From positions 26,459,227 through 26,523,226 of the forward strand of contig JARWKL010000012.1 of NCBI GenBank assembly GCA_029961685.1: 64,000 nt of DNA, written 5' to 3'. This stretch comes from Aristolochia californica (taxonomy: Eukaryota > Streptophyta > Magnoliopsida > Piperales > Aristolochiaceae). Positions 48,501 to 63,162 of this stretch are shown piece after piece; the stretch's first letter is position 1, and every line of letters begins with the position of its first letter. Under the pieces are notes generated by a model that did not search any database, had not been told where the DNA came from, and saw nothing but the letters and a program-made list of their open reading frames with translations. The position numbers and the translations under genes are program-made.

Positions 48501-50142
48501 CCCAATTTCAATTGTGCTTTTTGAAATTTTTTGAAGGAATTAAGTAACATCTAGTGGGAGCAAAACATTTACCACAATTAACCAAAAAATAGAAAGTTTT
48601 GGGGGAAGCTCAAAGACACATAAGGGCAGTAAAACAAGTCGAGTAAGAGAACTTGCTTAGCCTTGTCAATGGCAGCAAGTTAATAAAATAAAATAGAGAA
48701 GTCCAATAGAAGGAAAAGTGAGAAATGGACCCTTCTTCTCCGTTGTTTCTCTTTTGAAACAACCTCAAACCCTAATTTAGGGTTTCATGTAGGAAACAAG
48801 TTAATTTTATCCAGCGAAAAAGGTTTATCGAAGAATGAATTTCAAAGGAATTTCTATCCATATAGGAGTGAATTTATGACATACAAATTGAAGGTAATGG
48901 TTGGAGAGACACTTTGACATGCATGGCTGCTACATGGTACATGCAAAACAAATTTTGATTGAGAAGAAAAGACTGATGTGCATGCATGTGAATTGACAAG
49001 GAATGCAGTTAAAAAAGAGCCTAGAAATTGTGTACTCAAAAGAAAAAATAACCAGAATTGAAACGTGTAGATTTAGTTTTGAGGAATGCTTAAAATTCGG
49101 ATTTCCGTAAGCAACATACTTCCAGCATGACATTTCTCTCTTTGGAAACATTGGATTGAGAAATGGTTTGTTGAGTTAGAAAATAGATTCACACAACGCT
49201 TTCTTTAGAACTATATATCTTCATATAGAGTCTTGTTCTTAATGGCATAAAATGCCAAAAAAAATGAAGTTTGTGCTGTCACTCAAACCTTTCCTATTGC
49301 CTAATCTTTGCTACTTCAGATGTCAATTTCTCTTTTTAGAAAACTTTGATTGACAAAAATTCTTTTTGTGTTGGAAAATGGATTCAAATACCTTTCCATC
49401 AATATATAATTTGTAGTGTGGAGGTGCAAACTTCAAGGAAAAAACAAGTATTTGGGATTGAGGAAGAAAAAGAAGAAAACAAACCTAAGCTAATAGAGAT
49501 GACAAATAAGAAAAGGATCGCATTATCTTTGTGGGTTGACTGATATCATGTTGATTTTTTGGAGAAGAAAAATAATTCATTGACTTGTGTAATTTAAGAC
49601 TTCTTCGTATGTGAGTTATGTCTTTCATAATTGTTCTTCAACATATACTACTGAAAAAAATCTCTTAAAAGTTTTTGGATGATTTTTTTAGACAAAAAAA
49701 AAAGGGATCTTTTAATGGTTTGGTGAACAAATTTCTCATGCTTTACAGGATACTGTTCATATTGTTGAATCAAAAGCAACCAAACGCTATGGTGATTATT
49801 TCTTGAGGCAGATTCTTAAGGTATGTGAAACGGCTGACTTTTGCATCTATTTGTTTACATAGTTGTTTGTGTATATTTAATGGGGTTGCCCCTGCCCTTT
49901 GCTCTAATACTTGGGAGAGTTTTAGGGAACCGGTTCCAGTACACTTGTCCCCGCTTCCTGATCTACACATGTTAGGAAATGTGCAGCTAATGCAACATCT
50001 TTGCCGCTTCATTTTGATGGGCTGATGCATTTTTATTCGACTATGGACATTCTTATCTTAACCTATTTAAGGTTCGTTTCTTCTTGTATCTTTGCAGTTT
50101 GAAGAGATGATCAACAGGATGGATAGAGTGAAGCTGGAATGA
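42355..50142 (+). CDS. Eukaryotic translation initiation factor 3 subunit L
   Basis: eIF3L (Paf67 family) is a PCI-containing subunit of the eIF3 complex that organises 43S preinitiation complexes. Seven exons, 42355-42873, 44644-44975, 45097-45436, 46086-46234, 46361-46454, 49749-49820 and 50098-50142, give 516 aa, all junctions GT-AG and in phase. Recognisable blocks: the acidic N terminus YDYDDVPYEDR, SVKTFVVHLYRYIREKNVYE, LPNQWLWDMVDEFVYQFQSF (about 125-150), LGYFSMVGLLRVHCLLGDYH (about 225-245), HYGFANLMLRRY, KFITPSAPNYDEP (about 380), the PCI-like EKLAAYMEVDEPTLR (about 430-447) and C-terminal FEEMINRMDRVKLE. Length agrees with plant homologues. Intron 5 (46455-49748) holds nested retroelements without touching splice sites. 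Exon 3 ends at a duplicated donor. Confidence 0.95.
45407..45536 (+). repeat. Duplicated exon-3 splice donor of eIF3L with CT repeats
   Basis: The last bases of exon 3 and the donor, CTTGTAAATTATAACCAG followed by GTACTTGTT, occur twice, 43 bases apart (donor GT at 45437 and at 45480). CT microsatellites follow each copy. The outer donor would add 43 nt, shift frame and run into a stop after 16 codons; the inner one keeps the conserved protein. Confidence 0.85.
46687..49643 (-). mobile_element. Decayed Copia-type LTR element in eIF3L intron 5
   Basis: Left LTR 46687-46998 runs TGTTGAATTTTTGGAG to CTCTTCAACA. A shorter right copy, about 49551-49643, starts TTGATTTTTTGGAG and ends TTCTTCAACA, sharing AATAAT-TATT/CATT-ACTTGTGTAATTT. 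Read on the minus strand, a purine tract (TTTGAGGAGAAG) precedes the left LTR, and a decayed primer site TGATATCAG follows the right one. The interior shows no readable Copia genes and is split by the LINE at 47596. Outer 5-bp duplication does not match cleanly. Confidence 0.55.
47581..48397 (+). mobile_element. 5'-truncated LINE with intact RNase H ORF and 15-bp TSD
   Basis: The insertion 47596-48382 ends in a poly(A) and is bracketed by CGGAAGGAGGCAACA at 47581-47595 and 48383-48397, exact over 15 bases. It carries an open frame (47621-48337, 238 codons) for the C-terminal region of a plant LINE ORF2: WNERNRRRF, then RNase H with LNFDGSSLGNPG, STNAELQVLLSGL and VEGDSKVVI holding the D, E and D catalytic positions, and a final [17 protein letters not shown]. 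Perfect duplication and open frame suggest a fairly recent event. Nested in the Copia remnant. Confidence 0.88.
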
Positions 50143-50932
50143 GTTATCTGTGCAGCATTTTTGCTTCACTCGTTGACAGGAGAAAAAGCGAAACAGATAT
50201 TCTTCACCTTCTTGTACTACTGTTGATTATATTGCTTTTCCTCTATGGTGGGTTGTTCCACCTTGGGGAATTTTTTTATTTATGGCAAATTTTCATGTAT
50301 TCTGACTTGTCCTTAGTATTCATTTTCACCTTTGAAATTCTCCTTCTTTTTCCTAGTAAGTGCCTCATCGAATATTAAAGGACTTGTAGGCTAGTTTGTA
50401 CATTTCCAGTAAAACATCTCATTAACACGTCTTGGCCAAAACAAGGTCTCGGCTCTTAGCCATCTTAGCCATCTTAAGTGTTTTCAGAGAACCGAAAGTT
50501 TTGGACACAGTAGTGAAACAACCTGCTGTAATCTGAACGGGATTAAGTTCCACTGAGTAGAACAGATTAGGCGACCGTGAACGATCTAAATGGATCGACC
50601 CAGTGGGGCACCCCGGGTGACCTCGACTCGTGGATGATTCATAGGAAAATACGACACCCTGAAGTGTGTGCCCATATAGACAGTTATCGACTAGATCTCG
50701 CGTTGTCATCTTGATAATGTCATCTACCACGTCAAAAAGACAGCCAAAATGAAAGTATTCTTCTTGATTGCTCGCTGCTTCCCGCTTACCTTTGTTCGTC
50801 CGGTTCCCTGCGCTTTATGACCGACGGAGGCTAACATGCGTGGCACGCTGTTCCCACCATGGTTGCTCGACCGATCGGAGGTTAAGTGCCTTAGTCCGGC
50901 TTTTGGTGGGAGATCCATCATCTCCCTCCTCC
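50143..50932. other. eIF3L 3' UTR and spacer
   Basis: No gene seen. The first 250 bases are T-rich and look like 3' UTR. The frames at 50422-50730 and 50724-50963 (minus) have no family features. Confidence 0.4.
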
Positions 50933-53660
<2,728 letters not shown>

Positions 53661-54194
53661 ATTCTTCTTTCCACTCTCTTCGATGACTGTTGAGTGCTCC
53701 ATATTGGCAACATAAATAAAAGCATAATATGTCCAAATCTCATATTTCTTGTTCTGAATGAATGGACTTCTGCAAAAACAGACGGAAAATGTAATCGGAA
53801 GTTGAGTGAAATAAGAAACGGCTCATCTTTGAATGACTTGGCAGGTACACCAGCTATTGGTTTTCTTGTGCTAGCTTACGGCATATTGTGCCTCTTTTGG
53901 TGTCGTAGACTAATAAATTTGCTTTGAGGAATAGTGGAGCCGTTTGTGTAAATTTGACATGACATTGCCTGTAGGCTAGTTGCTTGTGATTAAAACAAGG
54001 TTGGTTTTTATTCTACTTATTATCGATTTCAAGTTCTTGGCAAAGTCCTTTCGGCGCCCTCGCAAGGTCCCTGTGGTTCCAACTGAAACTACAAGTCTAC
54101 AAGTTCACGCGTGCATGAATGGCGAGGAGGAGCAATTAACGAGCTGCGACTGACTGATTTTTTGATATTCTGACCCGTTCATAAGATTTGGTAA
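53661..54194. other. Spacer between AAT pseudogene and PsaH gene
   Basis: No gene seen. Short plus-strand frame 53694-53927 overlaps where the final AAT exon would be but does not read as AAT. Confidence 0.4.
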
Positions 54195-54256
54195 GGATAA
54201 GCTTATCTATTTACTATCCACGTGTCACTCTCTAAGTGGCATCGCGTTCCCACGTG
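54195..54256 (+). promoter_or_regulatory. I-box and G-box cluster upstream of PsaH
   Basis: A perfect 12-bp palindrome GATAAGCTTATC (54196-54207) contains one I-box (GATAAG) on each strand, and two CACGTG G-boxes follow at 54219-54224 and 54251-54256. I-box plus G-box is the classic combination of light-regulated plant promoters, and the cluster lies 120-180 bases before the PsaH start. No clear TATA box is seen between it and the ATG. Confidence 0.6.
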
Positions 54257-54375
54257 GCGGTCGTTCGACCTGACGAAATTTCATCTATCGTTTTAGCCCC
54301 TTCTGCGCCTCTCTCTAATACTAACATCAGCCGGCGAGAGAGGAGAAGGAACCGAAGCAAAGCAGAGCAGTGAGA

Positions 54376-55973
54376 ATGGCTTCTCTCGCCGCCGTCACCA
54401 CCGTCCAGCCTGCCACTGTTAAGGGTCTCGGAGGAAGCTCCCTCGTCGGAACCAAGCTCTCCGTCAGGCCGTGCCGCCGGGCTCTGCCACGTACCAGCAT
54501 TCGGTGAGGAAACTAACTCACTAACCGATAGAATTCTATGATGTGGATTAGTCATGTGTCCCAGTGTAGAAGCGAAATTTTCATTCTGGGTTTTGACAAA
54601 TTTTCTATTATCAGGTCCGGCGCTGTGGTGGCTAAGTACGGGGAAAAGAGCGTCTACTTTGACCTGGAGGACATCGCCAACACCACCGGACAGTGGGATC
54701 TCTATGGCTCTGACGCTCCTTCCCCTTACAACTCGCTTCAGGTTCGTCTCTCACCTTTCGTTCCGCCTGCAAACTTCTATTTTCCTGTAATATCTTTGAC
54801 TCAATTGTAAGAAACTCAGAATCAAAGTTCAACTTAAAACAGATTAGAAATACAAATGAACAAATTAATTAAAAACAAGAATGCATGAGATATTTTATGA
54901 GCGATTTGTTATATAGAAAAGAGTTGAAAACAGTTCTTACAAAAGTAGATATTATAACCCGTGGAACTGGAATATTTTTCGGATCTTAACTCTTTGAACT
55001 CCTTTACTAATTGTGATTTTTCAAGATTAAAGTTTTTCCATATCAACAATAAGTATAAACCATAGAGATATTCAAGATATGGTCCGTCTCTGCCACGATC
55101 TCTGAGAGCAAAAACCCACATTTTAAACTCATTAAAAGAACTAATCAGAAATGAATATTTGACTGAAGCACACACCGCCGAAGAAGGAAAGAGGGACCAA
55201 GTAACCCTAGTTTCTGATGAAGAGGCGTATCAAATACCCAAAGCATGGCTCTTGATGGGTATGTAAGGGGCAAACTCGCACATAGTTTTGTCTCACGCTT
55301 ACACTTCGTGTTAGTATTCTTTTGCAATCCTTGACACATTCTTTATTTAAAATCAGTTTGTTAAATAGATCTCCTCTCTCTTCTCTCTTTTAAGATATTC
55401 TGGTTTTCTGGATTTCTGATTTAATTTAGAATCATGTTTACAAAGTCTGCCTGGAATTTCTCAGAACCGAAAGGGGCACAGGCTTAGTCTCTGTAACTCT
55501 ACCTTAAGCCTAATTCCTTGTAAATTCAGATCCGACGCTAATAATAATATATTTGAGTTTTCTTTCAGAGAACAGCTACAGAGAGTAGGTCTCTTTTGAC
55601 TGCATTATTTAGATTGATTCTCCTAAAGACAGAAGTGGTCATTTAAGGGTTTTTTTTTTTCTAACATTTGTTCTAGTATCTGTGCAACATGGATTCCCCT
55701 ACTTTTCTCACTTTTGGTAATGGTTATTGTGCTTAAGATTAATTAATATCTTCCAACCTATACTAACTGATTCATGCCTACGGGGAAATGCAGAGCAAGT
55801 TCTTTGAGACATTTGCAGCGCCATTCACCAAGAGAGGTTTGTTGCTCAAGTTCTTGATATTGGGCGGAGGCTCCACCCTTGCCTACCTCAGCTCCACAGC
55901 CTCTGGTGACATACTACCCATCAAGAAGGGTCCACAACAGCCACCAAAGCCTGGACCACGCGGCAAGATCTGA
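54376..55973 (+). CDS. PSAH: Photosystem I reaction centre subunit VI (PsaH)
   Basis: PsaH is a small nuclear-encoded thylakoid subunit of photosystem I, needed for LHCII docking during state transitions. Three exons, 54376-54503, 54615-54741 and 55794-55973, give 144 aa, the normal precursor length. Residues 1 to about 49 ([20 protein letters not shown]..., rich in S, T, R) form a plastid transit peptide. The mature part contains [33 protein letters not shown], a single membrane segment around residues 101-119 ([19 protein letters not shown]) and the basic, proline-rich stromal end [18 protein letters not shown]. Junctions are GT-AG and in phase. Upstream light-type promoter motifs agree with the function. 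Confidence 0.97.
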
Positions 55974-56559
55974 TTAATGGTGCGAAGCATTTACCTCCGC
56001 CTCCTCTTTCTGTTGTTGTTGATATGTATCTGTTTCTTCAGTTTGTAAGTAAACTAAGCATTCTTAGGACGTCTTCAAACTGCACTTTGATTATAAAATC
56101 GTAGAAATCCATCTGCCTTTCTTGTTAATGATGGAGCCTGTTGTCATAATCCTCTGTTATCCTAGAGCATTTTAGTTCAAATACTTAGCCCAAGTTAGGG
56201 ACTAGTCCTGTTAAGCCTAAATTCACTCAGAATTGCAGTATCGTAATGTGAATTGATGAATCAGTACAATAATTTAGAGAATATTTACTTTCTGAATACT
56301 GAGTATCAGAAGTCAGAATCAATACAAATTAATCGCTATAACTCTACAAAGACAAACGAAGTACAAAAGAACGCTCTGGCGAACCAGCCGTAATTAATGC
56401 CTCCCTGTCTACAAAGGGAAGAACAATGCGCCAAGACCTTGAAGATACATTCATGGGCCTGAACTATTTACACTTGGAAATTCAAGCTCCCCCTCGATCT
56501 GGATTCTCTTCTGGTTGTCACTCTCTTAACTTTAGTTCATTCTACATAAACGAGTCCTT
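55974..56559. other. Convergent 3' ends of PsaH and RopGEF
   Basis: The short tail-to-tail interval holds the two 3' UTRs; no other gene seen. Confidence 0.5.
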
Positions 56560-58848
56560 TCAATGTCGAGCCGTCGGGCTTCTCAAACCTCCCAAATTCT
56601 CTATGTATGAAAATTTCTTGTTCGTCACGACATTTGTCGGTTTGCTCGCGAGTTTCATGTCTTCGAAATTCAACATGTCTTCTAGATTCCCTGTTTCTTT
56701 CTTCTTCTCAGACTCTTGATCCAAATGCCAACCCATGAAGTCGGACAGAGTCATTGAAGCCGGTGTATCCATGTTGTTCAACTTCTCTATCTCTTCTCCT
56801 GGGTCCGGGAATTTTACCGGTCCCTTCACGGGGGAATCTGATACTGATCGCCGTTTGTTAGTATCACCTTGGGTTGGATTCAGAGCGATATAATCAGCAT
56901 AGAGTACATCTTCGATTCGCGACATGATTGTGTAGGCCAAGCTTTCCAGAATCCTTGAGTAGCTCTCCAGGACAGACTGCCCCATATCCTGCAAATATCC
57001 GGTTGACGGTCATCACTGATGTTTCAATATCCAAAAGAGAAGAAGAGGGAATTGTAGTAAGATTTTTCTGCCTTTAAACTTTACCTTGTTGTACTGGATC
57101 TTGCTTATGTCAAGTGTGGATTGTGGAATACCAGGGAATCTCTGTTTGAGGAGAACCAAGATCGTCTCTGCTCTCTCTTCGAAAAGCTCTCTTTTTTCCA
57201 GACTTACCGCTGAACCCCAGGTCGATTTGGTATCTTTGTTGATCATCTTTCTCTTCCAAATCACGATGGATGCTTCGATTCGGTTCTTCAAGTCCAGGAC
57301 CTTGTGTTCAGTAGTCAAATCCAAGGTGGAGAGAAATTGCTCCGGGTCGAAGTAGTCTACTGTTATGCTTCGATATATCGAATCACCAAGGCTCGCTCGT
57401 CCGTTCTACCAAAACAAGAAACAGAAGAAGAAAATCCCGCAAGTTCTTGCTCTAAGGATGAGGAAGAAGAAAACAGGAGAAGAAGAAGAAGAAGAAGAGG
57501 GAGAGCGAGAGAGAGAAACAAGAGGTTTTGAGATTTTTTTACCTTGGGAAGAGATTCGATGTAGTTGTCAGGGATCTCTATTTCAGATAAAACTTGAGCG
57601 TTTATTGCCATGGCCGCTTTGAGAACTTGGTTCACAGAATCCTTTTGGAACTGAAGCCATCTCCTTGAGACTTCAGATAGGCCATTTGGTGGAACCTTGG
57701 GCTTTGGAAGCCACCATTTGTCGTCCTGTCTTTGGTCATTCGATTTTTCAGAGTCATCAGAGTCTCTCTTCACGTAGCTGAATTCTTGCTGGTCTTTGAA
57801 GTTGTCGAGGTACTCCTGTTTTTAACGAAATACAGGATTGTAGTTAAAAATCAGAAACTCACGAGTAAAAAAGAAAATGAGAGAGAAAGAAGAATGAGAA
57901 TCTAACAATAAGCATGGCGTCAAGCTTGCGTAAAGCAGGGATATTTAAGAGAAGATCAGCTCGTTGGCGCGTCACCATGATCTGCAGATTGAACAAATGA
58001 AAGAAAGCATGAGAAGAGTGCTCATGACTAGGCATCGGTTAGTGGTGAAATTCTGCTTGGGAAGGAGAGAACGACAAATAAAATAAAAAATAAAAAATAA
58101 AAAGATACCTCCATACTCGTTCCGTCTTTGGCTTTTTGTTGAGATGGAACGAATTCAACAATGTGATCTGTAACAGATAGAAGCCAATCGATTTCTTTTC
58201 TCCACCTCGACTTCCTCTCTTGAGACATGGGCTCCAAACGCCATTGCTCACCAAAAACAGAAGCTGCCGGTAATCGAAAATAATCACAAGTGCAGGGCAT
58301 TAATTAGATGTGACTCCATCTGGGTCGGCGGAAGTGGATCATTAGATTAAGAAAAAGCAGCGGAACCCGAAATAGAAGAATACCTGCAAGATTGGTAATG
58401 GCATTGGACAAGGCCAAAGCAGACGAGACACCCTTCCCTCCGCCTGACATGTCTTCCCCCAAAAGCAGCTTCGCAAACCTTTCCTTCATCATATCCAAGT
58501 CTGAACCGAGAGCCACAAAACAAAACATTTGAAATGAAAATTGGGGAATTTAATCTTTTTAGAGATTAATAAAAGAATCACGGTCAACAGTCCATCATAA
58601 GGAATGGAAAAACTGATTCAAGAAAGGCGAGGCTTGCCCGTAGGTTGCTTCGCTGGTTGGGCACCACCACCACCACCTTCCTTACTCAGACGTGACTTGG
58701 GGCCCTTATCATTCCGGTTGAGAGTCGAGCCAATCTGTTGATTCTCCACTTGGCTCCTAGATGTTACATTCTCGTCCATTGCCCCGTCACCCATCCCCGC
58801 ACTCTCCAAAATCATACTCTGGGTCTGGCGTCCTAGTTGCTCGAGCAT
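56560..58848 (-). CDS. Rop guanine nucleotide exchange factor (PRONE domain)
   Basis: RopGEFs activate plant Rho (ROP) GTPases at the plasma membrane, often downstream of receptor kinases, for polar growth. Seven exons, 58686-58848, 58384-58500, 58109-58263, 57907-57981, 57543-57815, 57085-57405 and 56560-56988, give 510 aa in frame with GT-AG sites. PRONE spans about residues 55-400: [75 protein letters not shown], then [19 protein letters not shown] and [18 protein letters not shown]. The variable C terminus (about 400-510, S, K, E rich) is where autoinhibition and kinase contact sit in the family. The N terminus, about 54 residues with a [15 protein letters not shown] start, is the least certain part. 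The donor CTGA|GTAAGG was chosen because it alone keeps frame into PRONE and avoids a stop at 58618. Subfamily number not assigned. Confidence 0.92.
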
Positions 58849-59105
58849 CCTTATACCGCTGGTGACAAATGATCCTTGTGACCCACCAGCTCTACTCGAA
58901 CCATCGTAGAACTCAACCTCCGATTGAAATAAACACCTCCTTCATTCGTCTGCAACTTCCTTGTAGATCATCCAGTTCAGAGAAGAACAGGAAGTTTGGA
59001 TCATGAAGCAGGAAGGAGAGATTAGAAGAGGGGATCCGGCAGAACTAGAAAGACGAAGGAACCCCTCTTCCCAATAAGATCGGTGATGTTATTGGAAGGA
59101 GAAGC

Positions 59106-59106
59106 C

Positions 59107-59166
<60 letters not shown>
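59106..59166. repeat. (AG)n microsatellite
   Basis: About 30 AG units, 260 bases upstream of the RopGEF start, on its CT strand in the transcript sense; probably promoter or 5' UTR. Confidence 0.9.
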
Positions 59167-59170
<4 letters not shown>

Positions 59171-61210
59171 AGATGTTTTGTTGTCTTCTCTGTGCTTAGG
59201 AGGTGTTTTTGGCAGAGTTTTTGGTCCTTCCTTTGCCGGCTCCTTGTGAGTTGATGCAAATTTAGAAACAGAAGAACGTGGGGTGCATGTTTTGAGAAGG
59301 AAATAGATTTTTTTGGGAGGTAACTGGTTAGAGAAGCGATTCAATGGTGGAGTTTGTCTTTGCAAGTATAAAACCAGGCAAAAAGCCCGGGAACAACACC
59401 CACCTTTCTCTCTCCCTCTCCTTATCTTTTCCTGTTCTCGTTGACATAAGGCTGGCACGTCAAACCAATGTCTTTTTTTAAAATCTTCTGCAGTTTTTAT
59501 CATTGCCCCCTCGGTTTCGGAAATTCTCCAAATTACATCCCCCCAGCCGACTAATTTATAATCAGTTAATGCCTTCCTCCCTCCCATCTTCTCCAAGCAA
59601 ATGAGTTCAGTAATGTCAAAACACTTGTAAATTATATAAATTAATTGGCTGTGAGAAGGAAGGTTATATCATGTGGAGTGTTGGACTGGTTCATATTCGT
59701 ATTCTATTAGATGGGTGTCACGTACCTGACGGAGAGCACTCACAAGTCAGAAGACAAATACGCATGAATTAGAGAAAAACTCAAGATTTGCTCTCTCTCT
59801 CTCTCTCTCTCTCTCTTCTTTAGTCCCACACTCTTATTCTTTTTCTTTTTCCATTCAGATATTCAACGCAAGAACTCGAACTCAATGTGTCACTCAATTC
59901 TCTTTCGGCCCCAAACCTGTCGTCGGTGTTTTTCGTGTTCTTTTTTATTGCGGGTTCTTCGTCTTTCATACCTCGGTCTGTTTTTCAAGGTCGCATGGGA
60001 ACCCCATTGCCTGAGAGGATTGAAGCTCCTCGAAGGCGATCAGATATTTACGGTTCTTTTCTTTAATTTTCTTATCTTCTACTGTTCGTCTTCCTCTGTT
60101 ATTTAAGTTTTTATGTACCAAAGTTAAGAGTAAAATAACAAAATTCAATTATAAGAGGGCATATTAGTGATTCGTATATGATAGGGCATTTTCTTGGCAT
60201 CATTATGTAGGTATTTATGTCATACTTCAGAACATTGTAAGATATTAACCCAATATTATATCCAAGATCTATGGCCTGATCATGGTTATACGACCCGGAC
60301 TCAGACTTGACGATGGCGGAAACCGAGCATTGTATTTGACAAAATCTGTGCTCGATGTTTCCTCCATAAGGATCTGAAATTCGAACCTGAGATGAGGAAT
60401 TTTCAACTTCTGTAGGGTATGTTAGGTGTTCGTCGGTCCCTCGGACGTTCATTTCCAATTTCAGTTCCTCGGAAATACGATATTCGGTCCGTTAACATCT
60501 CTTCCCTGTTGTACTTGTCAAACAATCTTGTCCTTCTCTTAAATTGCTCAGTGCTTCTGACTCTATTCTCTCCTCAGTCAAGCTTTTTGAAGTCAATAGC
60601 CCTTTTCTCAGATTCTGTTTTGTGTCTACTATGTTTTAACCAAGCTGTTAAAGAACTTTTGTATGTATATCGATGAATCATCAACAAGTTCGAGACATGC
60701 AGGAAGAGTTTCTTGGCTCGAATTACAGAGAGAAGGAAAGGAACAACGCTGATGAAGATGATAGTAATCATCTCTGCGTTTTGCCTCCTCTTCTGCTTTT
60801 CTTCGTCTTTCGTGAGACAGAAAAGCGGAAGAAGAGGCAGAATGCGGAGAAGAATATTTTGGTGAGAAGGAGAAAGACCATCGTTATCCACGTGTCCCCA
60901 TATCTTTAACATTGCAAACATGATTTATGACTAGAAGGCGCATGATTTTCTCACAATATATATTTTGTGTAAATTTATATTTTAATTATTTTATAATATT
61001 TTAATCGTATTTAAATCTGGATATATTTATAATTTTGTAATTTTATGATGGTAGGTAAAAGATGTACATATCGGTATCGGGTACTACATGAGAGGGAGGG
61101 AGGTTGTTCAAACATTGAGACTTGCCTTGTGAGGTTTGTCCAAGGCTGAAGACGTGTCCAGACGAGATGAAAAGATTCAAACACCATTCCGTTCTTCCTT
61201 TGTCCTGTTT
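59167..61210. other. RopGEF upstream region and spacer, (CT)n at 59791-59816
   Basis: No gene recognised. A 13-unit CT microsatellite stands at 59791-59816. Frames at 59045-59596, 59885-60106, 60419-60676, 60574-60921 and 60673-60909 have no family features, and overlapping ones on opposite strands contradict each other. Confidence 0.4.
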
Positions 61211-61218
61211 CTTGTGCT

Positions 61219-63162
61219 TAGGGGAGGTTTCGAACCGAGCTGGCTCGCGAGCGGCTCGAGTTTAGCTCGATATCAATTCGGTTTGATTCAGTATCTCTTG
61301 AGCTCGAGTCGAGTTCGAGAACTGAAATCGACTCGTTTGAGTTAACGAACCAGCTCATTAACGGGCGAGTCATGGGATCGGGATTGGGAGCGAGAGCGGG
61401 GGAGAGGGGAGGGGGGAGTGGGAGGACGCCGAGCCCCTCTCGTCCACCGCTCTGGCCGCCATTGTCGTTGTCGACTGCTCCTCGCCGGCCACTACATCCC
61501 CTTCCCTCCGATTTCTTCCTCTTCCTCTGATTTCTTCGCCTCCTCTGTTTCCTTCGCCACCGCCTTCATCGCTAACGATAGGTCCTCGCTAGCACCGTGC
61601 CTTCACTGTGCGTCGTCTCGGCGGAAAACCAGAGTGAGTGTCGACGACGGAGAAATAATTTTGCTCCTCGAGACCTAAGTTGGGAGAAATAATTTTTCTC
61701 CCCTCCCACCAAACGATTTCGCACGTGTGAGATCTAAACCGACGATTTTGCATGTGTGAGATCATAAACAAGTAAAAAAAAAAAACCCTTTTGTCCCTTC
61801 CTCGTCGCTCTTCAAAAACATTGAAAAAATACATTTTAGTAGAAATACGTTTCTAGAGATTATTAGTGGTTTTTTCAATAAATGATGAAAAGACATTTTT
61901 ATTTGAAATATAGGGACCATTAGTGCCTCATGTTTTTTGGAAACATTTTTCTAATTAGAAATTTTTATTAAAAAATCATATAATTTTCTAAGAATTTTTT
62001 TTGCCAAGATGGGCTAGAAAACCGCATAGAAAAATTTTGAATAAGTATTTGACAATTTATGCTATAATATTTTTAGCATGAGGCAATTTTCATAGCAATT
62101 TTGTATTTGATATTTTATTTGATTAAAAATTTATCGATAAATATATATATTAGATTGATTATTATTTTTATTTATTTCCCTAAAAGTGGCAATAAGAGGT
62201 CCATTTAATTTTCCTAACAAAATTTTAAAATATTTCTAGTAATTTTCTAGTAAGTCTCTAATAGTAATTGGATTTTATTTAAAGGTTTTTTTGAAAATGT
62301 GTATCCTTTATAGTTTTTCCTAGAATATAAATTTTCAATCAGGGCACCAAGAGGTCATAGTAAATTTATGGTCAGATTCAAAAATTACAAAATAAGCTAG
62401 ACAATATTTGGGGTAAAAAAGATTAATATTGGTGGGTTCCAATCTACTATCTAGATTCAATCCCGAACCTCCCCAATCATTTTTTTTTAAATGTATGCTT
62501 AATTTTATAGATAATTTATTTGACATATATTTTATGTAGAGTATTAAATGTAGGTTAACCTCGAACTCGGCTAGAACTCGAACTCGGTTAAAATTATTAG
62601 GCTCGAGCTTGATTACAATTTTATAGTTTGTAAATTTATAATAGATTTATAGTTTTTATTTGGGTGATTGTAAATTGAAAGTGATATTTAATTTAATTTT
62701 GTTGTGTTTGATTATTGTATGGACTTTATTCCTAATGTTATGCAGTGTTTGGAGAGTTTAGACTATTTTATGGAGTGTTTATGGAATGTTTATGCAGATA
62801 TTATGTATATAAATTATGCCCAATTTTAATTAGAGGTCATGCCGAATTTTATACAGGTATTATATACATAGATTATGCTCAATTTTAAGTAGAGGTCATA
62901 CCCAATCTTATACATATATTATATATATATAGGTTATGCCCAATTTTATGTAAAATGTATGCATAATTTTATATACAATTTATTTGATATATATTTTTTG
63001 AAGAGTTTTAAATGTATGTTGAAGCTCGAGCTCGGCTCGAACTCGGTTAAATTTGTTTTGGCTCGAGCTCGATAACAATTTTAGGCTTGAGACGAGGCTC
63101 AGCTCGAAGCTCGGCTTGAACATATGCAAGTTCGGGCTCGGCTCAGCTCGATGCCACCCCTA
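61219..63162. mobile_element. hAT-like non-autonomous element
   Basis: The left end reads TAGGGGAGGTTTCGAACCGA and the right end, on the opposite strand, TAGGGGTGGCATCGAGCTGA, an imperfect terminal inverted repeat typical of plant hAT families whose ends are rich in GCTCGAG. Flanking 8-mers are CTTGTGCT (61211-61218) and CCTGTGCC (63163-63170), identical at 6 of 8 positions with two T/C changes. The 1.9 kb body contains a GC-rich stretch (61370-61680), long AT-rich noncoding DNA, and internal repeats. No transposase seen. Confidence 0.6.
62497..63085. repeat. Internal direct and tandem repeats of the hAT-like element
   Basis: Segments about 62497-62630 and 62948-63085 share AATTTATTTGA-ATATATTTT, TTAAATGTA-GTT, ACTCGGTTAAA and GGCTCGAGCT in order. 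Between them, about 62815-62960, a 57-60-bp unit containing TTATGCCCAATTTTA-TAGAGGTCAT is repeated two to three times. Confidence 0.75.

Noticed and set aside
49644..49648. 5-bp target duplication for the Copia remnant
   Set aside because: Flanks are CATAT and TATAC, which match only if the LTR end is moved; not clean enough to claim.
59045..59596. 183-codon minus-strand ORF upstream of RopGEF
   Set aside because: Half of it is Ser-Leu repeats from the AG microsatellite; the rest shows no family features.
60574..60921. Overlapping ORFs on both strands rich in K, R and E
   Set aside because: Short, mutually exclusive and without conserved motifs or splice partners.
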